From positions 8,147,890 through 8,211,889 of the forward strand of contig NW_025336087.1 of the NCBI RefSeq assembly GCF_004798865.1: a DNA stretch of 64,000 bases. The letters are read 5' to 3'. The DNA is from Varanus komodoensis (taxonomy: Eukaryota; Chordata; Lepidosauria; Squamata; Varanidae). Made by a program: the position numbers and the translations under genes. Positions 1 to 10,030 of this stretch are shown in pieces (the stretch's first letter is position 1; every line of letters starts with the position of its first letter). The notes below the pieces were generated by a model that was given only the letters and a program-made list of their open reading frames with translations, ran no database searches and had not been told where the DNA came from.

Positions 1-1155
1 AGTACTTCAGCGAAGGCTCTTGAGCAATCTGAGCAGTCATGGAATAAAGCTATCTTATGGATCAGGAACTGGTGCAAGAACAGAAAACAGACAGTTGGAA
101 GAAATGATAATTTCTCCAGTGGAGGGATGCAAGCTGTCGGGTCCCACAAGGTTCTGTATTAGGCCCAATGCTGTTCAACCAATTCCTACATGATATGGAA
201 ATAGGAGTAAGCAATGAAGTGGATAACATCAAACTCTTTAGCATGGTTAAAACAAAAAGATTGTAAGCAGCTCCAGAAGGGTTTCTTTAAGTTGGGAGAA
301 AGGGTATCAAACTAACAGCTGCAGTTCAGTGTAAGCAAGAATGTAATGTAATGCATATTGCAGCAAACCAATCCCAGCTTCAAGTATAGGCTAATGGGAC
401 TGATTTCTGGTGGACAGCTCAGTGAAAATGTTGACCTAGTGCTCAGCTGCTGTGAAAATGGCGAACTCCATGTTAGGCATAATTAGGAAAGGAATTGAAA
501 ATAAAACTGCAAAGATTGTACCCACCTTGTACAATTTTTATGCAACCATACTTACAATACTTTGTACAGTTCTGATCACCTTACCTGAAAGAATATACTA
601 TTGAATTGGGCAACTAAAATATTCAAGGGTTTTGAGCAACTCCTCTGGGAGGAACAGCTAACTAGGACTGTTTGGCTTAGAAAAAAGGCAAATAATGGGG
701 AGACATCATAGAAGCATCTAAAATTATGCACCTTGTGGAGAAAATGGAGAAGGAGACATTTTTCTCCTTCCAGAATATTAGAACTAAAATAGTAGAATGC
801 CATGAAGCTGATTGGCGGGTAATTCCAGACAGGTAAAAGATAGGACTTCTTCACAAAGTGCATGGTTAAACTATGGGATTCACTGCTAGAGGAAGCAGTG
901 ATGGCCACCAATCTGAATGGCTTCAAAGCAGGACTGGATACATTCATGGCGGAGAAATTGCTAGTCTTGCTGGCTATGTGCTAGCTCTATTATCAGAGTT
1001 GGTATGCCTGCATTCACCAGTTGCTGGGGAGCTTGGGTAGGCGAAACTCTTGTACTCATCCTGCTTCAGGCATCTTGTGGTCATTTCGTTTGCCACTGTG
1101 TGAATGAACTGTTGGACTGGATGGTCATTGGTCTGATCCTACATGGCTTTTTATA
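1..1155 (+). mobile_element. CR1-superfamily LINE, 5'-truncated, 3' half of ORF2 plus 3' end
   Basis: A decayed non-LTR retrotransposon entering from the left edge. In one plus frame, 141-179 reads VPQGSVLGPMLFN, a reverse-transcriptase core motif of CR1/L2-type LINEs. In the same frame at 219-239 the catalytic ADDTKLF box reads VDNIKLF, so the active site is lost. Downstream, 640-930 matches the C-terminal ORF2 segment common in squamate CR1 (a 'ggggagacat' stretch, then a 'gatggccaccaatctg' stretch), and the copy ends with the 'ggtctgatcc' tail near 1130-1150. No long frame survives, so it is an old, dead copy. The CR1 assignment rests on remembered family motifs. Confidence 0.82.
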
Positions 1156-1479
1156 GACTCATAGAATTCTAGTGTTAGAAGGGGCCAGAAGGCCATCAGG
1201 CCCAACCCCCACCTGTTTTAGGACACTTAAAGTGACACCATCCCATTCAGATGATTGTCCAGACACTTTTTGATGTCTCTAGCAAGTGAGAGCCCACAAC
1301 TTCCCCAGCTAATAGGTTCTATTGTCATACTGCTCTTACAGTGAGAAAATTCTTCATGGTTTCCAGTTTAAATTTGTTTTTTTTTTTCAAAAACTTAAGA
1401 CTGTTATTTGGTGTAATTCACTGTTGAATAAATAAGAGATCTTGTTCTTCCTCTTTGTGACAGCCTTTCAGGAACTTGT

Positions 1480-1490
1480 AGAGTGCTAAC
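1480..1490. repeat. Left target-site duplication of the BovB fragment
   Basis: agagtgctaac, repeated exactly at 1668-1678 on the other side of the BovB fragment. Before insertion the CR1 sequence would have had one copy. Confidence 0.85.
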
Positions 1491-1667
1491 ATGATGGCAA
1501 AAGAAGAAGGGGACGGCAGAGAATGAGGTGGCTAGATGGAGTCACTGAAGCAGTTGGTGTGAGCTTGGGTGGACTCCGGGGGATGGTGGAGGACAGGGAG
1601 GCCTGGAGGAATGTTGTCCAAGGGGTCGCAATGGGTCGGACACGACTTCATGACTAGCAACGACAAA
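1491..1667 (+). mobile_element. BovB (RTE) LINE 3' fragment inserted in CR1
   Basis: About 177 bp of the extreme 3' end of a BovB LINE. It begins inside the last ORF2 codons (the RQRMRWLDGVTEAVGVSLGG region) and ends with the diagnostic 'gggtcgcaatgggtcgga' and 'cacgacttcatgactagcaa' stretches and a short A-rich end. It is flanked by an 11-bp direct repeat, agagtgctaac, at 1480-1490 and 1668-1678, as expected for target-primed reverse transcription. Severe 5' truncation is usual for RTE insertions. Because it splits the CR1 copy, it is younger than that copy. Confidence 0.92.
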
Positions 1668-1678
1668 AGAGTGCTAAC
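1668..1678. repeat. Right target-site duplication of the BovB fragment
   Basis: The second copy of agagtgctaac, directly after the BovB A-rich end. CR1 sequence resumes here with 'taggctgaacatgcctag', which also occurs in the neighbouring CR1 copy near 3736-3751 as 'gaggctgaacatacctag'. Confidence 0.85.
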
Positions 1679-3379
1679 TAGGCTGAACATGCCTAGTTCT
1701 TTCAATTTTCCCCATAGGGCTTTGCCTCTAGTCCCTGAATCTTCCTTCTTGCCCTCCTCTTACTCTTTCTAGATTTGCTGCATCTTTTTGAAGCTTAGGT
1801 GCCCAGAGCTGGACACGGTACTCCAGGTGAGGTCTGACTAGTGCTGAGTGTACAGAACTATACTAATACTTCATGTATTTTGGGAGTGATGCTTCTATTA
1901 ATGCAGCCCAAAATAGCATTTGCCCTTTTTGCAGCTGCATCACATTTTTGGCTCATATTTAGCTTGCAGTCTACAACAACTCCAAGAACTTTCTTATTTG
2001 CAGTATTGTTGAGCCAAATATTCCGCATCTTGTAGCAATCAATTTGGATTCTTGTTTCTAAGTGGAGGAATTGGCATTTGTCCCTACTGAATTTCATCAT
2101 GTTGTTATCTGTCTAGCATTCTAACCTATCGAGATTACCCTGTGCCTTTTCTCTGTTTTCCAGGATATTTCCTATCCCAACCAGTTTTGTGTCATCTGCA
2201 AATTTAATTACCTTTCCTTGTACTTCCTCATCTAAATCATTAATGCACATATTGAAGAGTACCAGTCCCAGAACAGAACCATGTGGGTCCCCCCTTGTCA
2301 CCCCTCCCCAGTTTGAGAACGTGCCGTTGAGCACGCCTCGAGTCTGATTTTGCAGTCAGTTGTGGATCCACCTAATGGGTGCAATCTCTAGCCCATTTTT
2401 TGCTAGTTTGATCGTCAGGATGTCATGGGGCATTTTGTCAAAAGCTTTACTAAAGTCTAGATAGATTATGTCCACAGCATTCCCACAGTCCATTTGGGAG
2501 GTTACCCAGTGAAAAAATGAATGGCAGTATTTGTTCTTGAGAAATTAATGTTGGCTTCTAGTAACTTTGTCTTCAAAGTGTTTGGAGACTATTTGTTTTA
2601 TAATTTGCTCTAGAATTTTTTCAGGGATTCAGACTAACTGGTCTATAATTCCCAGGTTCACCTTTTTTCCCTTTCTTGTAGACAGGGACAGCATTAGCTC
2701 TTCTCCAATCATCTGGCACTTCTTCAGTCTTCCATAAAATCTCAAAAATAATAGATAGTGGTTCTGAGAGTTCCCTTTAGAGTGGCTTAGAACTTTGTCA
2801 TCACCTTGAATTTGTTAAAGTTGGCTTTAAAAAAAATCCAGGGTACACGTTTGGCTACATCTAGTTTTAGTTTCCTGTATGACTGAGAATTCAAGTAAGG
2901 CAAGGTCACTTTCCCCCTGAATTCCCACAGCTGTTACTTTGTCCACTATGGCTTCCCTGTTGGTTAGGATCAGGTCAAGTAGAGCCACACCTGTTCCTAT
3001 TTCTACTTTCCGCTGAGGGAGTTGTCAGTGACACATGTTAGGAATCTCTTAGAGGGGCCATGTTTGGCAGAGTTTGGCTCCCAACAGGTAACAGGGAAAT
3101 TGAAGTCCCCCATAATGACAACATATTGCCTCCTTGAAATACTGACAATTTGTTTTTCAAAAGTTTCATCTTTCTCTTCTTGATTGGGTGGATGATAGTA
3201 GGCTCTAACCATTACATTCTTTTCATTCCTTTTTCCATTTATATCAATCCAGATCTACGTGATGGTATTACTGGTTTCTTCTTCCTGTGTTTCTTTGCAG
3301 AGATATGCATCTTTTTGTATCCTGGTCTGTTAGTTCAATTCTTGTTGAACAAGTTATATCCTACAATTTTGAATTGTAA

Positions 3380-3895
3380 TCATAGAATAGAGTCAGAAGG
3401 GGCCAAGAAGACCATTGGTCCAACCCTCTGCTGTTGCTGGTCACCAATTTACACCATCCCATTCAGATAACTCTCCAGTTTCTTTTCAAATGTCTTTAGT
3501 GTGAGAGAGCCCTCTAGGCAGCTCTCTAGGCAGCTGGCTCCACTGTCACATTGCTTTGACAGTTAAGAATGTTTTCCTGATATCTAGCCTGAATCTGGTT
3601 TGTCACAACTTGAGTTGATTATTCCTTGTTCTACATTCTGGTATGGGCAAGAGGAGATCTTGTCCTTCCTCTTTGTGACAGTCTTTCAGGTACTTATAGA
3701 ATGATATATATGCACTCAGCCTTCTTTTCTCGAGGCTGAACATACCTAGTTCTTCCAGTCTCTCCCTAAAGGGCAATGTATCCTTACCTTGGATCATCTT
3801 TGTCGCCTCCTCTAAACCCTTTCCAATTTTTCTGCATCTTTCTTAAATGGACACAGTATTCTAGATGAGGTCTGATGTTCTTGGGATATTGAGAA
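3380..3895 (-). mobile_element. CR1 LINE 3' end, second minus-strand copy
   Basis: Begins at 'catagaatagagtcagaagg' and matches the 3' end of the preceding CR1 (1152-1860) block for block: 'accatcccattcagat', the 'tcctctttgtgacag' stretch and 'ctgaacatacctagttctt'. The minus frame over 3603-3797 translates to LEELGMFSLEKRRLSAYISFY followed by KYLKDCHKEEG, the C-terminal ORF2 end common in tetrapod CR1. It is 5'-truncated at about 3895 and dead. It lies in the same orientation as its neighbour with no spacer, so the two are separate insertions or one rearranged locus. Confidence 0.82.
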
Positions 3896-4734
3896 CCATG
3901 TAAGTACTTTAAACTTTACACAAATAGATAAATCCATAGTATGGATGGGAGACCAGCAGAAGCCCTTCAGATGAGTAGGATTTCCATATAATAAACAATA
4001 TAAGAGGACAATGTCTAATTAGTAGCTAATGTTATTAATATGGACTAGAATATGGTACTATTTTTCTTGCCTGACCATTTTGTTTCAGCTATGCAGGCTG
4101 TTTTGTGTTTTTGTGTTCTTTGCACTAGAAACTGAAACACATAAGAAGTATCAGGTCCTTGGCTCATCCCATTGCTTATTAACTAGAATGATACCAAAGT
4201 GCCAGAGCATGTAGAAGAAGAATCATCCTCATTACCAGTCTGCTTAGATCACTAAGCCCCTTACTGGGTTTTGGAGTTGTGTTGCATTCTTCCGAATGAA
4301 TCATACAGCTTGTACTGCAACAACTGTAAATAAGACGACTGTGTTCAAATGCCAAGTAAATAATTTTTATCTGCATTTGCAAATGACTTCCTTGTGGAGA
4401 TTCTCCAGTTGGTAATCATTTTTACTTTGACACTCGAAAATGTGTTTTACATCCAACAAGTATGCAAGTATTAAAATGGTTTTACCAGGCAACACACAAA
4501 CCTCAAAGCAGGAAATATAAACCTATTAAAACTAATCCATTCAGAATCATTAGTAAAACAATCCATGCAATTGTAACAAAAAACAGATCAAATGAAACAT
4601 TTACTAAAATTTTTTAGGAAATATTTACTAAAATGAAACATTTACTTCACAATACTGTAAAAGCACTGGAGTAAAGCATTGATGGGTGTATTTTAGTAGT
4701 GAAATGCCGATACACGGGCCATACATGTTTTTAT

Positions 4735-4812
4735 TCTCAGGTAAGTGTGCGTAGGATTGCCCCTACTGAACTTGGGAATTACTTCTCAGTAAAGATGCAT
4801 AGGCTTGTCTTG
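4735..4812. repeat. Squamate palindromic MITE-like repeat, remnant
   Basis: Contains 'ggtaagtgtgcgtaggattg' and, inverted further on, 'cagtaaagatgcatagg'. These are degenerate arms of a repeat I know from squamates whose arms read 'aggtaagtgtgcataggatt' and 'agtaaacatgcataggatt'. No protein is encoded. Related remnants lie near 8538, 20702 and 37388. Confidence 0.5.
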
Positions 4813-5340
4813 CAAATGAAACTTGGATCAGGGCTTCCTGCCTACTGACGGCCTCATATGAGGAAGCAGCATTACTGAATTAGGTAGTCACCTATTCATT
4901 ATTAAAAAGCCACACTGTCTTACCTGTTAAAGCCCCTTTATTAAAAAGCCCCTTCCAAGCCTCAGACATTAGAAATAAAATCCCCGTCCAATCCAGGCTT
5001 TAAGCACTGTCATCATTCTCACAGTAAGAACAGTTTACAAAGCCCCATTTAATCCTCTTCATGGAAGTGGTGTTGTGAAATCTGGATTTGTAGGGTCGCA
5101 GCACTGGTACCTTTTATGAACAGGAATGCTGATGTCATCTGCCACCTCCCTCAGAATTCCCTGCTTCCTCTGAGCTTCCCACATTTTTGGGTGAGAAATG
5201 ACATTTTCCAACAACAATATATTGTTTCCCATTGTAACACAAAGACCCTCTGGACTGCCTAGCCTTGAATAGGCAATTAAGGCCCACGAGTTTTACAAAA
5301 GGCTTTCAGGGTGAGAAAGAACCTGCTAAAACTGTTTTAT

Positions 5341-5371
5341 TGTGTGTGTGTGCACGCGCGTGTGCATGCAC
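5341..5371. repeat. Alternating purine-pyrimidine (TG/CG) tract
   Basis: A (TG)n run that passes into tgcacgcgcgtgtgcatgca. Such alternating tracts can form left-handed DNA. Here it is a plain simple repeat. Confidence 0.85.
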
Positions 5372-6027
5372 CTCTGCGTATGTAGATATGCATAAGTTCA
5401 TAGCTCCAGAGAGCCTGTTATATTGGATGGTTTCAGAGTGAAACATACACATACATTTACCTGAGGTCTTTCAAGAATCTTAAATGTTCATATTTGAAGT
5501 GTTGGTGCATATCATTCCCATCATATGCCAAACATACAACTTCAGAAAAAATGGTTCAGTTGGAATTGAAAAGCCCTTTGAATGAATAGGAGCCAGCATA
5601 AGATTCATCTGTCTAAGCCTTTCAGAAGCACAGTGCAGATATATTACTGTAGTTACAGATTCTAAACTCAGTGATAGAATTATTTTGGGAGGATAGCAGG
5701 GAAAATGTAACAGCTTAGAGAGAAATGCCAGTTCATTGTTCTCTTGGGAAGAAAATTTATTGATTTGAGCCTAAGACGGGTAATAAAACAAAACTAATTT
5801 CTTCTCCTCCTCCCCTCCCTCCTCCACCCTATCTCTAATGTACGCACTGGAACGGGCAGCTAGATCAGATTCATAGGCCAACCCTATCATTAGGTAGAAT
5901 GAGATGGTCACCTAAGGTGGCAGATGCTGGCAATGCATCTGGCAGTCCAGGTTGTAGACCACAGGTGCCTATGGCTGGAGAACCAGGGTGAGGGAGGATG
6001 GAGGTGGATGGAGATTCTTGGTGTGAT

Positions 6028-6390
6028 GCAGTAGGGCTAGAGGCAAAACCAAAGCCAGGAACAAGCAAGGGTCCGATATTGTCAAGGTGTAGCAGGACCA
6101 GAAGCAAAGAGAGTGAGAAACAAGCAAGGGTCATTTATCCAGCAAGGCCTGGTAGATCCAGAGCGAAAGGCAGGATCAAGAACAGGCAGGGTCAGATACA
6201 CAACATAGCATGGCAGAACCAAAAGTGAAGGTAGAGTCAAGAACAGAGAGTTGTCAGGTATTAACAAGGCATGATGAACCAGTGGCAAAGCAAGGACAGG
6301 AGCAGCCAAGGAGCAGTCACTTGGCAAAGGGGTGGTAGAACCAGAGGTAAAGGCAAAGCCAGGAACAGACATAAGTCAAGGCACAAATGA
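6028..6390. repeat. Degenerate ~60-bp minisatellite, about six units
   Basis: Six successive units of about 57-62 bp share the plan 'gta-ga-ccaga-gcaaa-gcagg-acaag-aagggtcagatat-aacaagg'. Recurring words are 'agccaggaac' (6054, 6359), 'acaagcaagggtc' (6061, 6121), 'agaacc' (6215, 6338) and 'caaggc' (6147, 6266). Units differ at many positions, so the array is old. Open frames on both strands here are by-products of the repeat. I cannot name the family. Confidence 0.7.
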
Positions 6391-8537
6391 AAATTTTACA
6401 GAAGTTAAGGCGACCACAACAAAGACTCTGGCTGCTGTAGCGAAGCTGAGTACTACAGGGAAGCCTTTTATGGAAGCCTCCAGAGATTCCCACTGCACTG
6501 AAAGATTAAACAGGCTCCAATTCTTGCAAGTACCTGCTGGTCTGAAGCTTGCAGAGTGAACCATGCTGCCCTTTACCATCACGCCACTAGGGGAAGCTGT
6601 GTCAAGGGTTCAAATCCTGACAAGTGTGAGAGGAAGCAGAAACTTCCCTTACCCACTCCATCTGAACCCTCTGGTTGTTCCCTTCATTTACTATATAGTG
6701 CTCAGCTGGCCCTAAAATCACCTATATTGAAATAAGACTCCAAGTGTTAGCTTCTGCATATTAAATAAAATGGAGCCATCTTATCCTTCACAAAATGTAA
6801 ACATGTTGGATAATTAGCTTTCTCCCCCACCCCCAACCACAACCACCTTTTCTCCTTCTAAGCAGATCAACACAAGAGGCTTTTAACAGCCTTTATTACA
6901 TTAAATGGGCCAGCCAAGTTTTCTTTGTGATAAAAAGAGGTCATTAGATGTCTCAGAAGACATCAGAGAAGTTAGTGAGCCAGCTAATTAGGGAAATACC
7001 ACTCATCTCAAGAAACTGCTTCCAAACCTAATCCCTCTCCTCCTTTCCCCACCAAAAGGAGCTGGCTACATCCTCAGTGAGGTTCCTGCCGCTTCTGGCC
7101 CAGACAAAAGGAATGTCTGGTACTACTTAAGTGGTCTGTCTTCTTGATCAGACACCAAATAATGGGAGTAATCATGTTGCAGCCCTTTCTGTTCAGCAGT
7201 GTCTTTCTCACCAGACAATGAGCATACTGTCCTTGACATTTAAGCTAAGAATTTCAGCCATGCCTCGACTTTATTTCAGATTCAGAATCTGGGGTATCTA
7301 CCTTGGAATGCTACATTTGAGAAGAAACAGGCCCCATCCTGACACAAAATGTCTTGAACCAGCTGTACTTTTGTCTCCATTAAAATTACTACTGCTTGTA
7401 TTAGTTCATCTTGTTCAATAAATTTTGTCCAGCCAACTCAACATTCTGCTAACACCTGAAAGATAGTAAATGGCAGTCATGACAGCTATTTTGTTCACAA
7501 TAAATGTGAGCCCTAACATGGGGCATTGACAGTAAAAATGGCATTCCATGATCCATCAGTATGGAGTGGCAACATTGCTAACATCATATGAACTGGAAAA
7601 ACTTCAGGAAATCTGATTTTATTTGAAGACAATATTCCTTGCTATGTCCTTCAGCAGCTATACCTGATAAGCAGACTCTGTCTGTTGGATCACTGTCAGG
7701 GGAGCTTTGTGAACCACCCAGAGAACTTCAGCTGTTGATGGGTATACTGTTTTCTTCTAAGTCAGAGCACTGGTCCATGGGACAGGCAGTAGCTTTGCAG
7801 AGTTTCTGGAAGGTCATTCTCATAACCTGGTACCTGAACTTTAACTGTACATGTCAGATATTAAACCTGAGACCTGTTGCCAAGTGTGTGCTATGAAACT
7901 AAGTCTTCCCTGTTGAGAAGTTTTTCTGGAGAAGTTTTCCAGGCTATACAACAACTCTCCTACCTGTCAACTACATGGGCCTCTTTGGTTTTGGTACACA
8001 CATTATGACTCTCCATACTTCCAGAGATCTACTGGCCTCAGGTTCTTCCTTCACTGTTTGGAGTTTAGTAAAGACTTTGTCTTTTTTGCAAGTTTGTGAA
8101 TGTCTTCAGCTTTTTCTTTACTGCCTGATTTAGAATTGCATTTTAGCTGGCTCTATTTTAGCTCTCAGATCACTTGGATTGATTCTATTATGTTTTTAAT
8201 GAATGATTTAAAGGGTTATTTTGAAGGCTGAGAGGCAGAAACAAATAATTTGATGGATAAATAAATAAAGTATTGCACCTGCATAATGATCCATTGCATC
8301 AGCTTCTATTGTGGGTAGGATGCTGACTTGGAAGGAGGCTGACTTGCCCTTCATCCTCTCTTGCACTGTAACTCCAATTTCTTCTGCAACAGGGATACTG
8401 AACCTTTTCTATCAAAGATGACCAAATTTCAATTTGAGAAGGGTCTTGGCTGCCACATCCCATCAGCTATGTGGCCAAGGGCAGAAACAATTCTTACCAA
8501 TATAGACCTTTACCCATCAATCATACCACATAGCTCA

Positions 8538-8575
8538 ATCTTATGTATGCCTACTCAGGAGTAAACTCCAATGCA
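8538..8575. repeat. MITE-like arm remnant
   Basis: 'tcttatgtatgcctactcag' followed by 'gagtaaactccaatg' matches one arm of the squamate palindromic repeat ('cctatgcatgtctactcaga' then 'agtaagtcccattg'). The partner arm is not clear. Confidence 0.4.
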
Positions 8576-8649
8576 ACACCAGTTTCAGTCCTGCAAACAG
8601 AGCTCAATTATAAAGACTGTTCAAAAGTAAGCAACAGCTTGAATGCCTG

Positions 8650-8665
8650 AAAAAAAAAAAAAAAA
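8650..8665 (+). repeat. A16 homopolymer
   Basis: Sixteen consecutive A residues. No LINE or SINE body is recognisable directly upstream, so it is listed as a simple repeat, not a retroposon tail. Confidence 0.9.
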
Positions 8666-9289
8666 CAGTTCAGTTATCTGCAGGGTATTTCAATCTTAAT
8701 TGCCTTTAAGCTCTGAATTAAGGCTTTTATCTTAATTGTCTTAACATGGATTGGAGAGGACAGCAGAAGCACTTGCAGGAAGGATGGGGAGATCCCCCAA
8801 GTTGCCCCTGGGCCAACAATGCCCTATAGCCGTAATAGGGGCACTGAAGCTCAATTTCACATCGTAGCTGCATGGCATAACATCACTGGGGATGCCATGC
8901 ACTTGCATGTGTCCAGTGCAATGACAAACTGCCACACCAATGTTCCTCTTTCACTCAGGTCTGTCCTGAAGACAGGACTGAACTGTTAAAATTCTGCATA
9001 AAATTTTATGAAGGTATACACTTGATTATGAGTGGGAGGAAATCTCAGAAGCATTAAGAAAATTATACAAAGACAAGGATATTTAAATAATGTTTTGTCC
9101 ATTTCATATTCCAGTAACTTAATGAAAAATGGCTTGTCTTGCATAACAAAATATAACCAACAGCCCATGTCTGATTATGTATCCATTGGAGTAAATTCTA
9201 CTTAATTTTATGGAATGAATATTTAAAGTACTTGGAGGACTACAGCACAAAGTGTGTTAGTTTAGCAGTTGATAATAATGGCTCCCTAT

Positions 9290-10030
9290 TCTCCAGATAG
9301 GTGAAGATATGGGTGAAGGAGGAGAGTGCAAAAGTTGGCTTGAAACTCAACATTAAGAAAACTAAGATCATGACAGCTGGTCCTCTCACTTCCTGGCAAA
9401 TAGATGGGGAAGAAATGGAGGTAGTGACAGATTTTATTTTCCTGGGCTCCAAGATCACCACAGATGGGGACTGCAGCCAAGAAATTAAAAGTTGCTTGCT
9501 CCTGGGGAGGAAAGCTATGGCAAATCTAGACAACATACTAAAAAGCAGAGACATCACCCTGCCATCAGAAGTGTGTATAGTCAAGGCTATGGCTTTCCCA
9601 ATTGCAATGTATGGCTGTGAAAGTTGGACCATAAGGAAGGCTGAGCGCCGAAGAATTGAGGCCTTTGAAATGTAATGCTGGAGGAGACTCCTGCGAGTCT
9701 CTTGGACTGCAAGGCAATCAAACCGGTCAGTCCTAGAGGAGATCAACCCTGACTGCTCTTTTGAAGGCCAGATTCTGAAGATGAAACTCAAATACTTTGG
9801 CCACCTAATGAGAAGGAAGGACTCCCTGAAGAAGAGCCGAATGCTGGGAACAATTGAAGGCAAAAGAAGACAGAGACAGCAGAGAATGAGGTGGCTAGAT
9901 GGAGTCACTGAGGCCGTCGGCGTGAGCTTAGGTGGACTCCGGGAGATGGTGGAGGACAGGAAGGCCTGGAGGAATGTTGTCCATAGGGTCGCAATGGGTC
10001 AGGCATGACTTTGCGACTAACAACAACATC
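9290..10030 (+). mobile_element. BovB (RTE) LINE, 5'-truncated, end of ORF2 and 3' end
   Basis: Plus strand. 9301-9675 encodes the post-RT part of BovB ORF2: VKEESAKVGLKLNIKKTKIM, then FIFLGSKITTDGDC, LLLGRKAMANLDNILKSRDI and MYGCESWTIRKAERRR. A stop replaces the expected Leu-Trp codons at FEM*CWRR (near 9675). A second open segment, 9781-10008, carries MKLKYFGHLMRRKDSLKKSR, then RQQRMRWLDGVTEAVGVSLG. The 3' end has 'gggtcgcaatgggtcagg', 'catgactttgcgactaacaa' and a short ACA tail. The RT core and endonuclease are absent, so the copy is dead, but good translation suggests a fairly recent insertion. I found no convincing target-site duplication. Confidence 0.93.

Larger units (their letters stand above)
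1152..3380 (-). mobile_element. CR1 LINE, endonuclease-to-3'-end segment, interrupted by a BovB fragment
   Basis: Minus-strand CR1 read from about 3380 down to 1152. The protein pieces lie in the proper order. An endonuclease piece at 3003-3212 contains MGDFNFP. The 2340-2560 stretch is the start of the RT domain. At 2113-2334 lies SVLGLVLFN followed by INDLDEE, with FADDTKL at 2182-2202, so the catalytic aspartates are intact. The piece at 1858-2100 holds the end of the RT (LGVVVDCKLNMS, then the ANAILGCINRSI block). The 3' end at 1152-1200 has the 'catagaattcta' end typical of CR1. Frame breaks separate the pieces, so it is not autonomous. It is interrupted at 1491-1667 by a BovB 3' fragment. 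Confidence 0.87.
3896..6027. other. Unique AT-rich sequence, no gene recognised
   Basis: No coding exon, RNA gene or LINE protein is visible. It contains one MITE-like remnant (about 4735-4812), one alternating purine-pyrimidine tract (5341-5371) and a pyrimidine-rich stretch near 5800-5830. The 4890-5340 part is free of recognisable repeats. Confidence 0.5.
6391..9289. other. Unique sequence, no gene recognised
   Basis: No exon or known LINE domain is seen. The 6880-7000 part is AT-rich, contains a 'cagctaattagg' homeodomain-type word and is free of obvious repeats. A 16-A run lies at 8650-8665 and a MITE-like word at 8538-8575. Confidence 0.45.

Noticed and set aside
6028-6390. CRISPR-like array
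   Set aside because: Units are head-to-tail diverged copies without constant repeats and unique spacers, and the genome is vertebrate.
9240-9908. 222-codon minus-strand open frame as a gene
   Set aside because: It lies exactly opposite the BovB ORF2 end and recurs opposite another BovB copy, so it is an antisense shadow.
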